A stretch of DNA of 64,000 nt, taken from CAYQXJ01 sp964421565. Lineage in GTDB: Bacteria; Planctomycetota; Brocadiia; SM23-32. Position 1 is the first letter of the stretch. The number at the start of each line of letters is the position of its first letter. Shown here piece after piece: positions 9,015 through 18,256 of this stretch. The position numbers and the translations under genes were made by a program. Below the pieces are notes generated by a model that worked only from the letters and a program-made list of their open reading frames with translations, was not told where the DNA came from and searched no databases. The stretch covers positions 1 through 64,000 of the forward strand of contig CAYQXJ010000014.1 in assembly GCA_964421565.1 (NCBI GenBank). Direction: 5' to 3'.

Positions 9015-9113
9015 GCCCGAAATACGGCACAAGGCGGCGCCCGCGCGCTGCCCGTCGCCCGGGCGTGGGGCGCCCGTTGCAGTCCGGTTTGTCTCCAGGC
9101 AGACGGCACGCCG

Positions 9114-9575
9114 ATGGATCTGGCATCCCTGATAAGTGAACAGAACGTCAAGATTCCGCTTGAGGCGTTCGACAAGGAAGAGGCCATTGCTGAGCTGGTC
9201 GAGCTCCTGGTGCGCTCCGGCGCGGTGCAGGATCGCGAGGGCGTGCTGAACGCCCTGTTGGAGCGCGAGCAGAAGGGCACTACCGGCATCGGCGGAGGCG
9301 TCGCCATACCGCATGCCAAGCACCCCGAGATAGACGGCGTGGAGCTGGCCGTCGGCGTGAGCGAGGACGGCATCGAGTTCGACGCGGCCGACGGGGAGCT
9401 TGTCTACCTGGTGTTCCTCGTCGTCGCCGAGGCGCACAACCCTGGCCCCAACGTGGAAGTGCTCGCCTCGATCGGGCACCTGATGCAGATGCCCGGCTTA
9501 TACGAGAAGATGGTCTCCGCCGGGGGGGCTGACGATCTGATAGAGGCTATCCGCGAAGTCGAGGCCGAAGAGTGA
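9114..9575 (+). CDS. PTS EIIA (mannitol/fructose/nitrogen-type) domain protein
   Basis: A stand-alone 153-residue EIIA-type-2 domain, most like the regulatory IIA-Ntr proteins. The phospho-acceptor is His67 in the motif GGGVAIPHAKH. It is preceded by the usual LLEREQKGTTGIG and followed by GIEFDAADGELVYLVFLVV. The ATG at 9114 lacks an obvious ribosome site. No sugar-permease IIB/IIC, EI or HPr gene is nearby, so a transport role is unlikely. It is the first gene of the V-ATPase operon and overlaps the next gene by four bases (GTGA), so it should be made together with the pump. A regulatory role for the ATPase is inference. Confidence 0.88.
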   Translation: MDLASLISEQNVKIPLEAFDKEEAIAELVELLVRSGAVQDREGVLNALLEREQKGTTGIGGGVAIPHAKHPEIDGVELAVGVSEDGIEFDAADGELVYLVFLVVAEAHNPGPNVEVLASIGHLMQMPGLYEKMVSAGGADDLIEAIREVEAEE

Positions 9576-9895
9576 GCGACGTCATTCAGCGGCTGCTCGA
9601 AGTGGAGAGGGACGCCCGGCGCATTATCGCCGACGCGCAAGAAGAGGCAGAGCGGATACGCGCCGAAGCCAACGAAGAAGCCCGCAAGATCCGCGACCAG
9701 GCGCGCAAACAGGCGCGAGAGCAGGCCCAACAACTGCTGCAGCAGAAGGACGACGAACTGCAGAGGCAGATGCGCGAGCGACTGGACGAGGCCCGCTCTG
9801 AACTGCCGGCCGCCGACCAGATGGAGCGCGAGCAGCTCCGCCAGGCCATCGACTACGTCGTGCGCGCCATAGCGGGCCTTGAAGAAGATCAGTAG
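9572..9895 (+). CDS. V/A-type ATPase peripheral-stalk subunit H/G-like coiled coil
   Basis: A 107-residue highly charged protein. Residues 5-85 form one continuous helix of the heptad type, rich in Glu, Arg, Ala and Gln, with no hydrophobic membrane span. This fits the small peripheral-stalk subunit (H in archaea, G in Thermus), which pairs with subunit E to hold the stator. The GTG start overlaps the stop of the IIA gene (GTGA). Identification rests mainly on position at the head of a V-ATPase operon and on coiled-coil composition, since this subunit is poorly conserved in sequence. Confidence 0.75.
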   Translation: MSDVIQRLLEVERDARRIIADAQEEAERIRAEANEEARKIRDQARKQAREQAQQLLQQKDDELQRQMRERLDEARSELPAADQMEREQLRQAIDYVVRAIAGLEEDQ

Positions 9896-9935
9896 ATTCG
9901 CCTCGCAGACCTCCATCCACGCCAGGGGTGAGCGC

Positions 9936-10994
9936 ATGAGTGCCCAGCCCTCAGCCGCCTTGCGCGAGCGCGCCGCGATCCCCGTGCCCTCGCGCTTCCT
10001 GTACGCCAAACTGCGCGCACGGCGCGCGGCGCTCTACGAGGGGGAGAGGCTGCTCGCGCTCGCCGACGCCCTGGACATCCAGGACCTCGCCGCGCGGCTC
10101 TTTCCGCACGAATCGCTGCGGGACCAGTTCGAGCTGGAGCTGAGGATACAGGCTGCCTGTGTAGCGGAGCTCTGCTCGCTGGGCCGTTTCGTGAGCGGCG
10201 CCGAGGCAGGCCTCTACCAGGCCGTACTGGAACGTTACCGGGTGGAGAACCTGAAGGCATTGCTGCGCGTCTTCCGGCCGGGCGAGAATGGCCAGAACGC
10301 ATCCGGCGCCGACCTTGTCGAGCTGCCGGAATGCTGCTGCCTGCCCGAGCGGCGCCTGCTGGAAAGCGCCGACGTCGCCCAGTTCGTCGAGCGCATCCCG
10401 ATGCCCCTTGTTCGCGACGCGGCGAGGGAAACCATGCCCTTTAATGAGCGCCAGGGGCGCAAGGCGTTCCTGGAAATGGCGTTCGACAAGGGCTACTGGA
10501 CGGGGGTGGGCCAGGCCCATGCGCGGCTGAGCGCGTCCGACCGCCGTGCCAGCGGAATGCCGCTCCGTTGCGAGTACGATGCCATGCGGCTGGTGGCCGT
10601 GCTTCGGGCCGCGTGGGTGTATGATCTCTCGTGGGATGCGTTCGGCCCGCTGCTGCCCGACGGCTGGGGCGTGCTGGCGCGCGAGCGGTTGAGGCAGTTA
10701 TTCCACGCCCCCGAGGTGGGGAACGTGCGCGATGCGCTCGGGCGGTTCGGCCGTGCCTGTCGCGACGCCCTGAGCGACGAGGAGATACGCCAGATCACGC
10801 CACTGGAAGAGCTGCTCTGGCACGAGACGGCGCGCCTCGCCGAACGGCAGTTCCACCGCGCCCGCAGCGGGTTCGCCGTGCTGGTCGGCTACTTCTACCT
10901 GAAGCACGAAGAGCTGCGCCACCTGCTGAGCCTGACCCAGATGATACGCCGCGGCATGGAGCGCCGCAGGATCGTGAGATACCTGGAACAATAG
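9936..10994 (+). CDS. V/A-type ATPase subunit C (central-rotor funnel)
   Basis: A 352-residue, mainly helical protein with the features of the V-ATPase subunit C/AC39 family. These are an N-terminal YAKLRARRAALYEGERLLAL segment, repeated helical units with RYRVENLKALLRVF, and a C-terminal LVGYFYLKHEELRHLLSL that resembles the family's YxxxKxxEixNLR-type end. Subunit C joins the central stalk to the membrane rotor ring. The length is typical. ATG 9936 follows CAGGGGTGAGCGC. It lies between the stalk subunit and subunit I, seven bases from the latter. Confidence 0.85.
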   Translation: MSAQPSAALRERAAIPVPSRFLYAKLRARRAALYEGERLLALADALDIQDLAARLFPHESLRDQFELELRIQAACVAELCSLGRFVSGAEAGLYQAVLERYRVENLKALLRVFRPGENGQNASGADLVELPECCCLPERRLLESADVAQFVERIPMPLVRDAARETMPFNERQGRKAFLEMAFDKGYWTGVGQAHARLSASDRRASGMPLRCEYDAMRLVAVLRAAWVYDLSWDAFGPLLPDGWGVLARERLRQLFHAPEVGNVRDALGRFGRACRDALSDEEIRQITPLEELLWHETARLAERQFHRARSGFAVLVGYFYLKHEELRHLLSLTQMIRRGMERRRIVRYLEQ

Positions 10995-11001
10995 GGGACG
11001 C

Positions 11002-13047
11002 ATGGCGATGTTGCGGTCGGTGGACATGCTGAAAGCACGGATCATCGTGCTGGAGCAGGACGTGGACAGCGTGACCCGCGCCCTCGGCCAACTCGGCGTC
11101 CTGCACCTGCGCAGCAGCCTCGACGACGGGGGAGAGCTTGAGCCCGAGCGCACCGAAGACAAGCTGGAGCACTGCCACCAACTGCACAGCCGGTTGGCCA
11201 GGCTCATGGATAACCTGGGCCTGCAGCAGCAGGAAGGCCTTGCCGCGGGTGACGCGCCGCCCCTGAGCGTGGCGCAGGCGGAGAAGCTGGCCGCTACGCT
11301 GGAGGAGGCGGTCGCCCCCGAGCTCGAAGAACTGGAGCAGACGGAGCAGGCTCTCGAAGATGCAGGCTCCCTGCTGGAGGATATCGAGCCGTTTCGCAAC
11401 GTGCGCACGACGTTGCGTCCCCTGCTGGAGAGCGACCTGGTGGAGGTGCGCCCCGGCGGGGCGCCGAGCGGCAAGCTGGAGGCTCTCAAGCAGGCGCTGC
11501 CCCCCGGGGTGCTGAGCATCCCCCTGGGCCGGGCGCGGCGGGATGAGAGTGCCGACCTGCTGATCGTCGCCGCCCGACGGCGCCGGTTCGCCCTCGATAC
11601 CGTGCTGCAGGAGCACGGCTTTGAGGAGATCGAGGTGCCCGAGTGGGAGGAGCGGAGCCCCGCGGACGTGTACGAGAAGGCGGCCGAGAAGGTGCGCCAG
11701 CTCGAAGCGCAGCAGCAGCGCCTGCAGCACAGGCTGGTCGAGGTCGGCGATAGCTACCGCGAACAGCTTGTGGCGGCCATGCAGTCCGTGCGCACACAGA
11801 TGGAGGTCTACCAGGCCGAGCAGCAGTACGCCAGCACGTGGGCGACGGCGATCATCAGCGGCTGGGTGCCTTCCTCTCGGGCGGACGAGCTGCGTCGGAC
11901 CGTGCGAGAGGTGGCGCGCGAACATTGCGTGATCGAGCTGACCCCACCCACCGCCGAAGACCTGCAGCAGGGGCGCGTCCCGAGCTACAAGCCGTACCAT
12001 CGCCTGCTGGCGCCCTTCCAGCGCCTGGTCTCCGGCTACGGGCAGGCGACTTACACCGAGCTGGAGCCGACCCTGCTGTTTGCGCTCAGCTTTGTGCTGC
12101 TTTTCGGCATCATGTTCGGCGACCTGGGGCACGGTTTGCTGCTGGTTGCCGCCGGCTGGGCGATACGCCGCCGCGGCGGCGCGTCGGCCGTCCGCGACCT
12201 CGGACACGTGGCGTTCTGCGCGGGCGCGGCGAGCGCGCTGTTCGGCGCTTTCTTCCAGGGCAGTTTTTTCGGAGCATCGCTCGCCGAGTGGGGCTTTCCC
12301 CTGACGTTCGGCTTCGAGCCGATCCGGCTTGGTCAGCACGAGGCGGGCGCCGCATACAGCGTCATCCGCTACCTGGTGCTCGCCCTGGTGGTAGGCATCT
12401 GCATGCTGAGCATCGGCAGCGCGCTGAACATCGTGAACAGGCTGCGGCACGGCGACTGGGAGCACGCCCTGCTGGACCGGTTCGGGCTGGCCGGGCTCGT
12501 CTTCTACCTGGGGGCGGTGGGCCTGGCGGCGAAGCTGCTCACGCATGGGCCGGGTGCGGCGGACCCGTGGATGGCGGGGCTGTTCATCGTGCTTCCGCTC
12601 GGCGCGCTGGTGCTCCGCGAGCCGCTGAGAGTTCTGCTGCCTGGCAGTCACGGGCGCGAGGGGGGCGGCATGGGGGTGGCGCTTTTCGAGGGCCTGATCG
12701 AGGCGCTGGAGACGGCGATGACGTACCTGGCCAACACGTTCTCGTTCCTGCGTGTGGCGGCGTTCGCGTTGAGCCATGCAGCGCTCTCATTTACAATCTC
12801 CGTTCTTTGCGGGCTCGTCGGGGGGCTGCCCGGCGGGGCGGTGTGGGCTGCGCTGGTGTTCGTGGTCGGCACCGTGGTGCTGATCGCCCTGGAGGGCCTG
12901 ATCGTCGGCATCCAGATCCTGCGGCTCGAGTACTACGAGTTCTTCACCAAGTTCTTCAGCGGCGAGGGGCTGCGTTACGTGCCATTCCGCCTCTGCCGTG
13001 TTAGTGAGCAACCAACGACGATTGCTGCAAGTAAGGAGAGCGTATGA
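11002..13047 (+). CDS. ntpI: V/A-type ATPase subunit I (a-type membrane subunit)
   Basis: A 681-residue protein with a soluble N-terminal half and a C-terminal half of about seven to eight membrane spans. The soluble part has two coiled-coil stretches (about residues 45-130 and 210-275). Diagnostic motifs are PTLLFALSFVLLFGIMFGDL with GHG at the first spans, and FLRVAAFALSHAALSFTISV near residue 580, where the conserved Arg faces the rotor ion site. This subunit provides the ion half-channels. The stop overlaps the ATG of subunit K by four bases (ATGA), a coupled arrangement. It contains about the family's usual number of residues. Confidence 0.94.
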   Translation: MAMLRSVDMLKARIIVLEQDVDSVTRALGQLGVLHLRSSLDDGGELEPERTEDKLEHCHQLHSRLARLMDNLGLQQQEGLAAGDAPPLSVAQAEKLAATLEEAVAPELEELEQTEQALEDAGSLLEDIEPFRNVRTTLRPLLESDLVEVRPGGAPSGKLEALKQALPPGVLSIPLGRARRDESADLLIVAARRRRFALDTVLQEHGFEEIEVPEWEERSPADVYEKAAEKVRQLEAQQQRLQHRLVEVGDSYREQLVAAMQSVRTQMEVYQAEQQYASTWATAIISGWVPSSRADELRRTVREVAREHCVIELTPPTAEDLQQGRVPSYKPYHRLLAPFQRLVSGYGQATYTELEPTLLFALSFVLLFGIMFGDLGHGLLLVAAGWAIRRRGGASAVRDLGHVAFCAGAASALFGAFFQGSFFGASLAEWGFPLTFGFEPIRLGQHEAGAAYSVIRYLVLALVVGICMLSIGSALNIVNRLRHGDWEHALLDRFGLAGLVFYLGAVGLAAKLLTHGPGAADPWMAGLFIVLPLGALVLREPLRVLLPGSHGREGGGMGVALFEGLIEALETAMTYLANTFSFLRVAAFALSHAALSFTISVLCGLVGGLPGGAVWAALVFVVGTVVLIALEGLIVGIQILRLEYYEFFTKFFSGEGLRYVPFRLCRVSEQPTTIAASKESV

Positions 13048-13409
13048 TTGCGGACAGAAGGTTTGTGACGGGGCTGGTCGCGGCGCTTATCATGGTGGTC
13101 GTGTTCGCAGCCTCTGCGCGGAGCGCCAACGCTCAGGAAGGGACGACAAGCAGGCAGGCCACCTCAGCGGAGCAGACGCAGCGACAGCAGTCTCCGGTGC
13201 GGTGGGACATCTGCGTCGCCATCGCCGTGGCGATCGGGCTGCCGTGCGCCGGCGCAGCCTATGCCGTGGCCCAGGTCGGATCGGCCGCGCTCGGCGCCGC
13301 CAGCGAGAAGCCGGAGATACTGGTGCGGAGCCTGACCTTCGTGGCCCTGGGCGAGGGCATCGCCGTATTCGGCCTGCTGATGTCCATCCTGCTCTGGATC
13401 AAGCTTTAG
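13044..13409 (+). CDS. ntpK: V/A-type ATPase subunit K (c-ring proteolipid), with signal-like N-terminus
   Basis: A 121-residue proteolipid. Residues 9-30 form a hydrophobic segment ending ASARSANA, like a cleavable signal peptide. It is followed by a polar Gln/Thr-rich linker and then a single hairpin of two spans. The second span holds the ion-carrying Glu104 (VALGEGIAVFGLL); the first has Gln77 in AVAQVG. The form with signal plus one hairpin resembles the Thermus c-subunit rather than the four-span Enterococcus NtpK. The coupling ion (proton or sodium) cannot be settled from this alone. ATG overlaps the subunit I stop. Confidence 0.9.
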   Translation: MIADRRFVTGLVAALIMVVVFAASARSANAQEGTTSRQATSAEQTQRQQSPVRWDICVAIAVAIGLPCAGAAYAVAQVGSAALGAASEKPEILVRSLTFVALGEGIAVFGLLMSILLWIKL

Positions 13410-13431
13410 CGCGCTCGCGCGGGGAGGGCCG

Positions 13432-13737
13432 ATGGGATTCCACGTCGTCGCAGACGAGGACACGGTCGTCGGCTTCCGCTACGCCGGCGTGCCGGGCACC
13501 ATCGTGCGCAGCGCAGCCGAAGCGCGGCGGGAGCTGGACCGGCTGGCCAGCGGCGATGAGAAGACCATCATCGTGACCACGGAGCAGATCGCAAATCAGG
13601 TGCGCGACCACGTTAACCGCATACGCACCGAGGAGGAGTTCCCCCTGATCGTGGAGATACCCGGCCCCGAAGGCCCGAGCGAACAGAGCCCTTCACTGCT
13701 GAGCCTCATCCACGAGGCCGTGGGCATCAGATTCTGA
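13432..13737 (+). CDS. ntpG: V/A-type ATPase subunit F
   Basis: A 101-residue protein of the subunit F family, part of the central rotor shaft with subunit D. The sequence shows VVADEDTVVGFRYAGVPG at the N-terminus, IIVTTEQIANQVRDHV in the middle and FPLIVEIPGPEG near the end, the typical CheY-like alpha/beta arrangement of this subunit. The start is supported by GGGGAGGG directly upstream. It follows the proteolipid gene by 22 bp and precedes subunit E by 19 bp. The symbol follows Enterococcus usage and could differ in other naming schemes. Confidence 0.9.
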   Translation: MGFHVVADEDTVVGFRYAGVPGTIVRSAAEARRELDRLASGDEKTIIVTTEQIANQVRDHVNRIRTEEEFPLIVEIPGPEGPSEQSPSLLSLIHEAVGIRF

Positions 13738-13756
13738 CATCTGCGGAGGCGCCGCC

Positions 13757-14395
13757 GTGAGCGACGACGGCAGCACGCTGGAACAGGAGATTCGGGCCGA
13801 CGCCCGCAAGCGCGCCGATCGCGTGCGCCAGCGCGTCGAGCGCGACGCGCAAAAGGTGCTCCGCGAGGCCCGCGAAGACGCCGAGGAGATACAGCGGCGC
13901 ATCATGGACGATGCGCAGGCCCGGGCCGCACAGCGCGAACGAGTGCAGCAGGCCCGTATCCGCCAGGAGTTGGACCGCCTGCGGCGACGCTGCTTCGAAG
14001 ACGTGCTCGACCGTGTGCAGCAGGAGGCACGCCGTGAGCTTCGCCGGCTGGCCGACGGCGATGACCACCGGCAGACGCTGATAAGACTGGCGGTGGCGGC
14101 GATCCGGGCGATGAAGGGTGAACAGTTCCAACTGGTGCTCCGCCCGCAGGATGCCGACAGGTGGGCGGACGAACTGGCCGAGGCGGTCACAGAGGCCGTC
14201 AGTGAGGCCACGGGGCGCGAGGTGAGCGTGCAGGTCGCCCGGGAGCGGCTGCAGGCCGACGGCGGTCTCGTGGTGCGCGGCGCCGATGGGCGCGAAGCGG
14301 CGGAGCAGACGTTCGGGCAGCGGCTGGAGCGGCTGTGGCAGGAGTTGCGCAGCGAGGTCGCCGATAGACTGGTCGAGGCGGGGATCGAGCGATGA
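13757..14395 (+). CDS. ntpE: V/A-type ATPase subunit E (peripheral stalk)
   Basis: A 212-residue protein with the subunit E layout. A long charged N-terminal helix spans residues 1-90 and pairs with the H/G-like stalk subunit. It is followed by a globular C-terminal domain including GGLVVRGADGREAAEQTFGQRLERL, which matches the family's GGvvv-x-DG-x-I signature in relaxed form. The GTG start is fixed by GGAGG at 13745-13749, seven bases upstream. Its stop overlaps the ATG of subunit A by four bases. Confidence 0.9.
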   Translation: MSDDGSTLEQEIRADARKRADRVRQRVERDAQKVLREAREDAEEIQRRIMDDAQARAAQRERVQQARIRQELDRLRRRCFEDVLDRVQQEARRELRRLADGDDHRQTLIRLAVAAIRAMKGEQFQLVLRPQDADRWADELAEAVTEAVSEATGREVSVQVARERLQADGGLVVRGADGREAAEQTFGQRLERLWQELRSEVADRLVEAGIER

Positions 14396-16164
14396 GCCAG
14401 GGCTCCGACGACAGGGCAATGGTGGTCCGCGTCAGCGGGCCGATCGTCGAAGCTCGGGGTATGGGCGGCGTCGGCGCCTTCGAAATGGTGCGCGTGGGCC
14501 CGGATGCGCTCGTGGGCGAAGTGCTCAGCGTGCGGGGCGAAATCGCCACCATCCAGGTCTACGAGTACACGGGCGGCCTGCAGCCGGGCATGCAGGTGAC
14601 AGCCACCGGAGCGCCGCTCTCGGCATTGCTCGGACCGGGCCTGGTGGGCAACATCTTCGACGGAGTCCAGCGCCCCCTGCGCACGCTGGGCGAGATGACC
14701 GGCGCCTTCCTGCGCTCAGGAGTCAAGGCCAGCCCCCTCAGCGCCGATCAGAAGTGGCCCTTTGCGCCGATCGCAGAGGTCGGCGACGAACTGCATGAGG
14801 GCGAGGCGTTCGCTGAAGTGCAGGAGACCGACAGCATCACACACCGGCTGATGGTGCCGCCGGGGCGGGCAGGTGAGGTGAAGCAGATAGCAGAAGAAGG
14901 CGAATACGCCGCCGGGGAGGCAGTATGCGTCATCGAGACGGCAGACGGCGAGCTGCAGCTCGACATGCTGCAGCGCTGGCCCGTTCGCCGGCCGCGTCCG
15001 TTCAGCGCTCGGCGCAGCACCTCGCAGGTGCTCATCACCGGCCAGCGCGTGCTCGACGCCTTCTTCCCCATTGCGCGGGGCGGCTCGGCAGCCGTGCCGG
15101 GCGACTTCGGCACGGGCAAGACGATCCTGCAACAGCAACTGGCCAAGTGGAGCGACGCTGACATCGTGGTCTACGTCGGCTGCGGCGAGCGCGGCAACGA
15201 GATGACCGACATACTGCGCAGCTTCCCCGAGCTGGAGGACCCCCGCACGGGGCGCAGCCTGATGGAGCGCACGGTGCTGATCGCCAACACCTCCAACATG
15301 CCCGTGGCCGCCCGCGAAGTCTCCATCTACACCGGCATCACTATCGCTGAGTACTACCGCGACATGGGCTACTCTGTCGCCCTGATGGCCGACTCCACGA
15401 GCCGCTGGGCAGAGGCGCTGCGAGAGGCGAGCAGCCGGCTGGAGGAGATGCCGGCCGAGGAGGGCTACCCGGCCTACCTGGAGGCGCGCCTGGCGGAGTT
15501 CTACGAGCGGGCGGGCCTGGTCGAGACCCTCGGCGGGCAGGAAGGCAGCGTGACCGTCACCGGTTCGGTCAGCCCGCCCGGCGGCGACTTCAGCGAGCCG
15601 GTCACCCAGCATACTACGCGCTTCACGCGATGCTTCTGGGCCCTGGATCGCGAGCTCGCATACAAGCGCCACTACCCGGCGGTTAGCTGGCTGAATAGCT
15701 ACAGCGAATACGTGCGCGACATCGGCACATGGTGGAGCGATTACGATCCGGACTGGGCCGACCACCGCGAGCAGATGATGAACCTGCTGGGGCAGGAAGA
15801 CGAGCTGCAGCAGATCGTCAAGCTCGTCGGCGAAGACGTGCTGCCCGACGCCCAACGCCTGGTGCTGTTGACGGCGGACATGTTCAAGGTGGGGTTCCTG
15901 CAGCAGAACGCTCTGGACACCGTGGACCGCTACTGCAGCCCGCAGAAGCAGATGCGGCTGCTGCAGGCGTTCGTCACCTTCTATCGCCGCTCGCGGGCCA
16001 TCATTGAGGCTGGCGCCCCCATCGGCGTTATCCGCGACATGGAGGTCGCCCGCTCGCTGCGGCGGGCCAAGTCCGAGATAGAGAACGACGACGAGCAAGC
16101 GCTCAACGACCTGCTCTCCAGGCTCGACAGTGAGCTGAGGGCGCTGGAGGACGAATACCGATGA
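14392..16164 (+). CDS. ntpA: V/A-type ATPase catalytic subunit A
   Basis: A 590-residue catalytic subunit, of family-typical length. The Walker A loop reads GDFGTGKT at about residues 238-245. The following VYVGCGERGNEM, the MADSTSRWAEALREASSRLEEMPAEEGYPAYL segment (with the catalytic-site Arg/Glu residues) and TVTGSVSPPGGDFSEPV all match A subunits. The extra non-homologous insert that distinguishes A from F-type beta is present (about residues 115-190). It overlaps subunit E and subunit B by four bases at each end, so translation of the three is coupled. It can run as ATP synthase or as pump depending on conditions. Confidence 0.96.
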   Translation: MSQGSDDRAMVVRVSGPIVEARGMGGVGAFEMVRVGPDALVGEVLSVRGEIATIQVYEYTGGLQPGMQVTATGAPLSALLGPGLVGNIFDGVQRPLRTLGEMTGAFLRSGVKASPLSADQKWPFAPIAEVGDELHEGEAFAEVQETDSITHRLMVPPGRAGEVKQIAEEGEYAAGEAVCVIETADGELQLDMLQRWPVRRPRPFSARRSTSQVLITGQRVLDAFFPIARGGSAAVPGDFGTGKTILQQQLAKWSDADIVVYVGCGERGNEMTDILRSFPELEDPRTGRSLMERTVLIANTSNMPVAAREVSIYTGITIAEYYRDMGYSVALMADSTSRWAEALREASSRLEEMPAEEGYPAYLEARLAEFYERAGLVETLGGQEGSVTVTGSVSPPGGDFSEPVTQHTTRFTRCFWALDRELAYKRHYPAVSWLNSYSEYVRDIGTWWSDYDPDWADHREQMMNLLGQEDELQQIVKLVGEDVLPDAQRLVLLTADMFKVGFLQQNALDTVDRYCSPQKQMRLLQAFVTFYRRSRAIIEAGAPIGVIRDMEVARSLRRAKSEIENDDEQALNDLLSRLDSELRALEDEYR

Positions 16165-17585
16165 GGGGCGACAGGCCGGTCAAGTACTGCGGCGTCGAGG
16201 GTGTGGACGACCCGCTGATCTTCGTCGGCGGCGTGCATGACGTGGGCTTCGAGGAATCGGCGGAGGTCGTTGCGCCGGACGGCGAAGTGCGGCTCGGCAG
16301 CGTGCTGGAGGTAGACCGCGACAGCGCCGTGGTGCAGGTGCTCGGAGGCACCACCGGCCTGAGCGACCGGGACACGAGCGTTCGCTTTCGCGGCCGCCCC
16401 TTCACCGTGCGTGTCAGTGAAGACATGCTCGGGCGGGTCTTCGACGGGCTGGGGCGGCCGATCGACGGCGGTCCCGCCCCGCTCGGCGGCGAAGTGCGCC
16501 CCGTGCACGGCGTGCCGATCAACCCGGCCCGGCGGGCCTACCCTACCGACTTCATCCAGACCGGCATTAGCATCCTGGACGGTTCCAACAGCCTGGTGCG
16601 CGGGCAGAAGCTGCCCATCTTCAGCGGCAACGGCATGCCGCACCAGCGGCTCGCCGCGCAGGTTGTGCGGCAGGCGCGGCTGCCCGGCGAGCGGCAGCGT
16701 CAGCAGTTCGCCATCGTCCTGGCCGGCATGGGCATAAAGAACGATGAGGCCAAGTTCTTCCGGGACAACTTCGAGCAGGCGGGCGTGCTGGAGAACGTGA
16801 CCATGTTCCTGAGCCCCGCCGACCGGCCCAGCGTCGAGCGCGTGCAGGCGCCCCTGTGCGCCCTGACCCTGGCGGAGTACCTGGCCTTCGAGCGCGACAT
16901 GCACGTGCTGGTGCTGCTGACGAACATGACCAACTACTGCGACGCCCTGCGCCAGATAAGCAGCGCGCGCGACGAGATACCGGCGCGCAAAGGCTACCCC
17001 GGCCACCTCTACAGCGACCTGGCCGCCCTCTACGAGCGCGCCGGCCGCGTGCAGGGCTCCGAGGGCTCCATCACTCAGATGCCCATCCTCACCATGCCCG
17101 CCGACGATATCTCGCACCCCGTGCCGGACCTGACCGGCTACATCACCGAAGGGCAGGTCGTCTTCGACCGCCAGCTCTACCGCCAGGGTGTCTACCCGCC
17201 GGTGGAGCCCCTGCGCAGCCTGTCGCGGCTGATGAAGGACGGCGTCGGCCCCGATCAGACCCGCGAGGACCATATGGAAGTGGCCAACCAGCTCTACGCC
17301 GCCTACAGCGAGGTGGAATCCGTGCGCGGACTGGCCAGCGTTATCGGCGAGGAGGAACTCAGCCCCGCCGACCGGCGGGTGCTCCAGTTCGGCGACGCCT
17401 TCGAACAGCAATACATGAACCAGGGGGAGGAGGAGGAGCGCTCCGTCGAAGAGAGCCTCGAGCTCGCCTGGAAGGTGCTGAGCATACTGCCGCGGGGCGA
17501 CCTGGACAGGGTCAGCTCCGAGCTGCTGGACACCTACTACGGCCGCCAGCAGACCACCGACGAAGACAGCGACCGGGAGCACTGA
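16161..17585 (+). CDS. ntpB: V/A-type ATPase regulatory subunit B
   Basis: A 474-residue non-catalytic B subunit. In place of a Walker A loop it has FSGNGMPHQRLAAQVVRQ, as expected for B. Other signatures are DVGFEESAEVVAPDG early, GRVFDGLGRPIDGGP, YPTDFIQTGISILDG, and the highly conserved ALTLAEYLAFERDMHVLVLL with TNMTNYCDALRQIS and RKGYPGHLYSDLAALYERAG. The ATG overlaps the subunit A stop (ATGA), and subunit D starts two bases after its stop. Confidence 0.96.
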   Translation: MRGDRPVKYCGVEGVDDPLIFVGGVHDVGFEESAEVVAPDGEVRLGSVLEVDRDSAVVQVLGGTTGLSDRDTSVRFRGRPFTVRVSEDMLGRVFDGLGRPIDGGPAPLGGEVRPVHGVPINPARRAYPTDFIQTGISILDGSNSLVRGQKLPIFSGNGMPHQRLAAQVVRQARLPGERQRQQFAIVLAGMGIKNDEAKFFRDNFEQAGVLENVTMFLSPADRPSVERVQAPLCALTLAEYLAFERDMHVLVLLTNMTNYCDALRQISSARDEIPARKGYPGHLYSDLAALYERAGRVQGSEGSITQMPILTMPADDISHPVPDLTGYITEGQVVFDRQLYRQGVYPPVEPLRSLSRLMKDGVGPDQTREDHMEVANQLYAAYSEVESVRGLASVIGEEELSPADRRVLQFGDAFEQQYMNQGEEEERSVEESLELAWKVLSILPRGDLDRVSSELLDTYYGRQQTTDEDSDREH

Positions 17586-17586
17586 G

Positions 17587-18249
17587 ATGGCACGGCTCGA
17601 GGTGGCCCCTACGCGTCACAACTACCTGGAGATACAGGGCACCCTGCAACACGTGCAGCAGGGCCACGACCTGCTGGAGCAGAAACGGCAGATACTGATC
17701 ACCGAACTGATGTCCGAGGTCGAGGCCGCCAAGCGTCTCAAGAGCGAGATTGAGCAGACCATGGCCGCCGCGTACGAGGCCCTCTGGGCGGCGGCCGTGC
17801 AGAGCGGCATCACCGGCCTGCGGCGCCAGAGCGCCGGCATCGAGATGAAGCATCGACTCTCCATACGCCAGCACAGCGTGATGGGCGTGGCGGTGCCCGA
17901 CATCGAATGCGAACCGGCAGAGTTCGACATCCACTTTGGCATCAGCGACGGGCGCAGCAGCACCGACGAGGTGATGCGCCGCTTTCTGGAGGCATTGCGG
18001 CTGACGGCCGAGCTGGCGGAAGTGGAGAATACCGTGGTGCGCCTGGCCCGCGAGGTGCGGCGCACCCAGCGCCGCGTCAACGCTCTTGAAAAGGTCTACA
18101 TCCCCCAATATAAAGAATCGTTGAACTTTATCGAGCAGGTGCTGGCCGAACGGGAGCGGGAGGAATTCGTCGTTCTGCGCAAGGTCAAGCGCCGGCGGCA
18201 GGCCGCCGCCGAGAAGCGACGCAGGGCACGGCAGCAAACGCTTCGCTGA
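17587..18249 (+). CDS. ntpD: V/A-type ATPase subunit D (central rotor shaft)
   Basis: A 220-residue helical protein with the subunit D pattern. It starts RLEVAPTRHNYLEIQGTL and then has a long N-terminal helix (DLLEQKRQILITELM). A middle beta region follows, and a long C-terminal helix contains RRTQRRVNALEKVYIPQY, the best-conserved family motif. A basic tail of Arg, Lys and Gln (from about residue 200) ends the protein. It forms the rotating axle with subunit F. It starts directly after subunit B and is followed after seven bases by the UspA-like gene. Confidence 0.93.
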   Translation: MARLEVAPTRHNYLEIQGTLQHVQQGHDLLEQKRQILITELMSEVEAAKRLKSEIEQTMAAAYEALWAAAVQSGITGLRRQSAGIEMKHRLSIRQHSVMGVAVPDIECEPAEFDIHFGISDGRSSTDEVMRRFLEALRLTAELAEVENTVVRLAREVRRTQRRVNALEKVYIPQYKESLNFIEQVLAEREREEFVVLRKVKRRRQAAAEKRRRARQQTLR

Positions 18250-18256
18250 GGGCGAC

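Noticed and set aside
8872..9126. A longer acetyltransferase starting upstream of the GTG at 8871, up to 9126.
   Set aside because: The extension crosses the -10 boxes of both divergent promoters and has an Arg/Gly/Pro-rich composition unlike a GNAT N-terminus.
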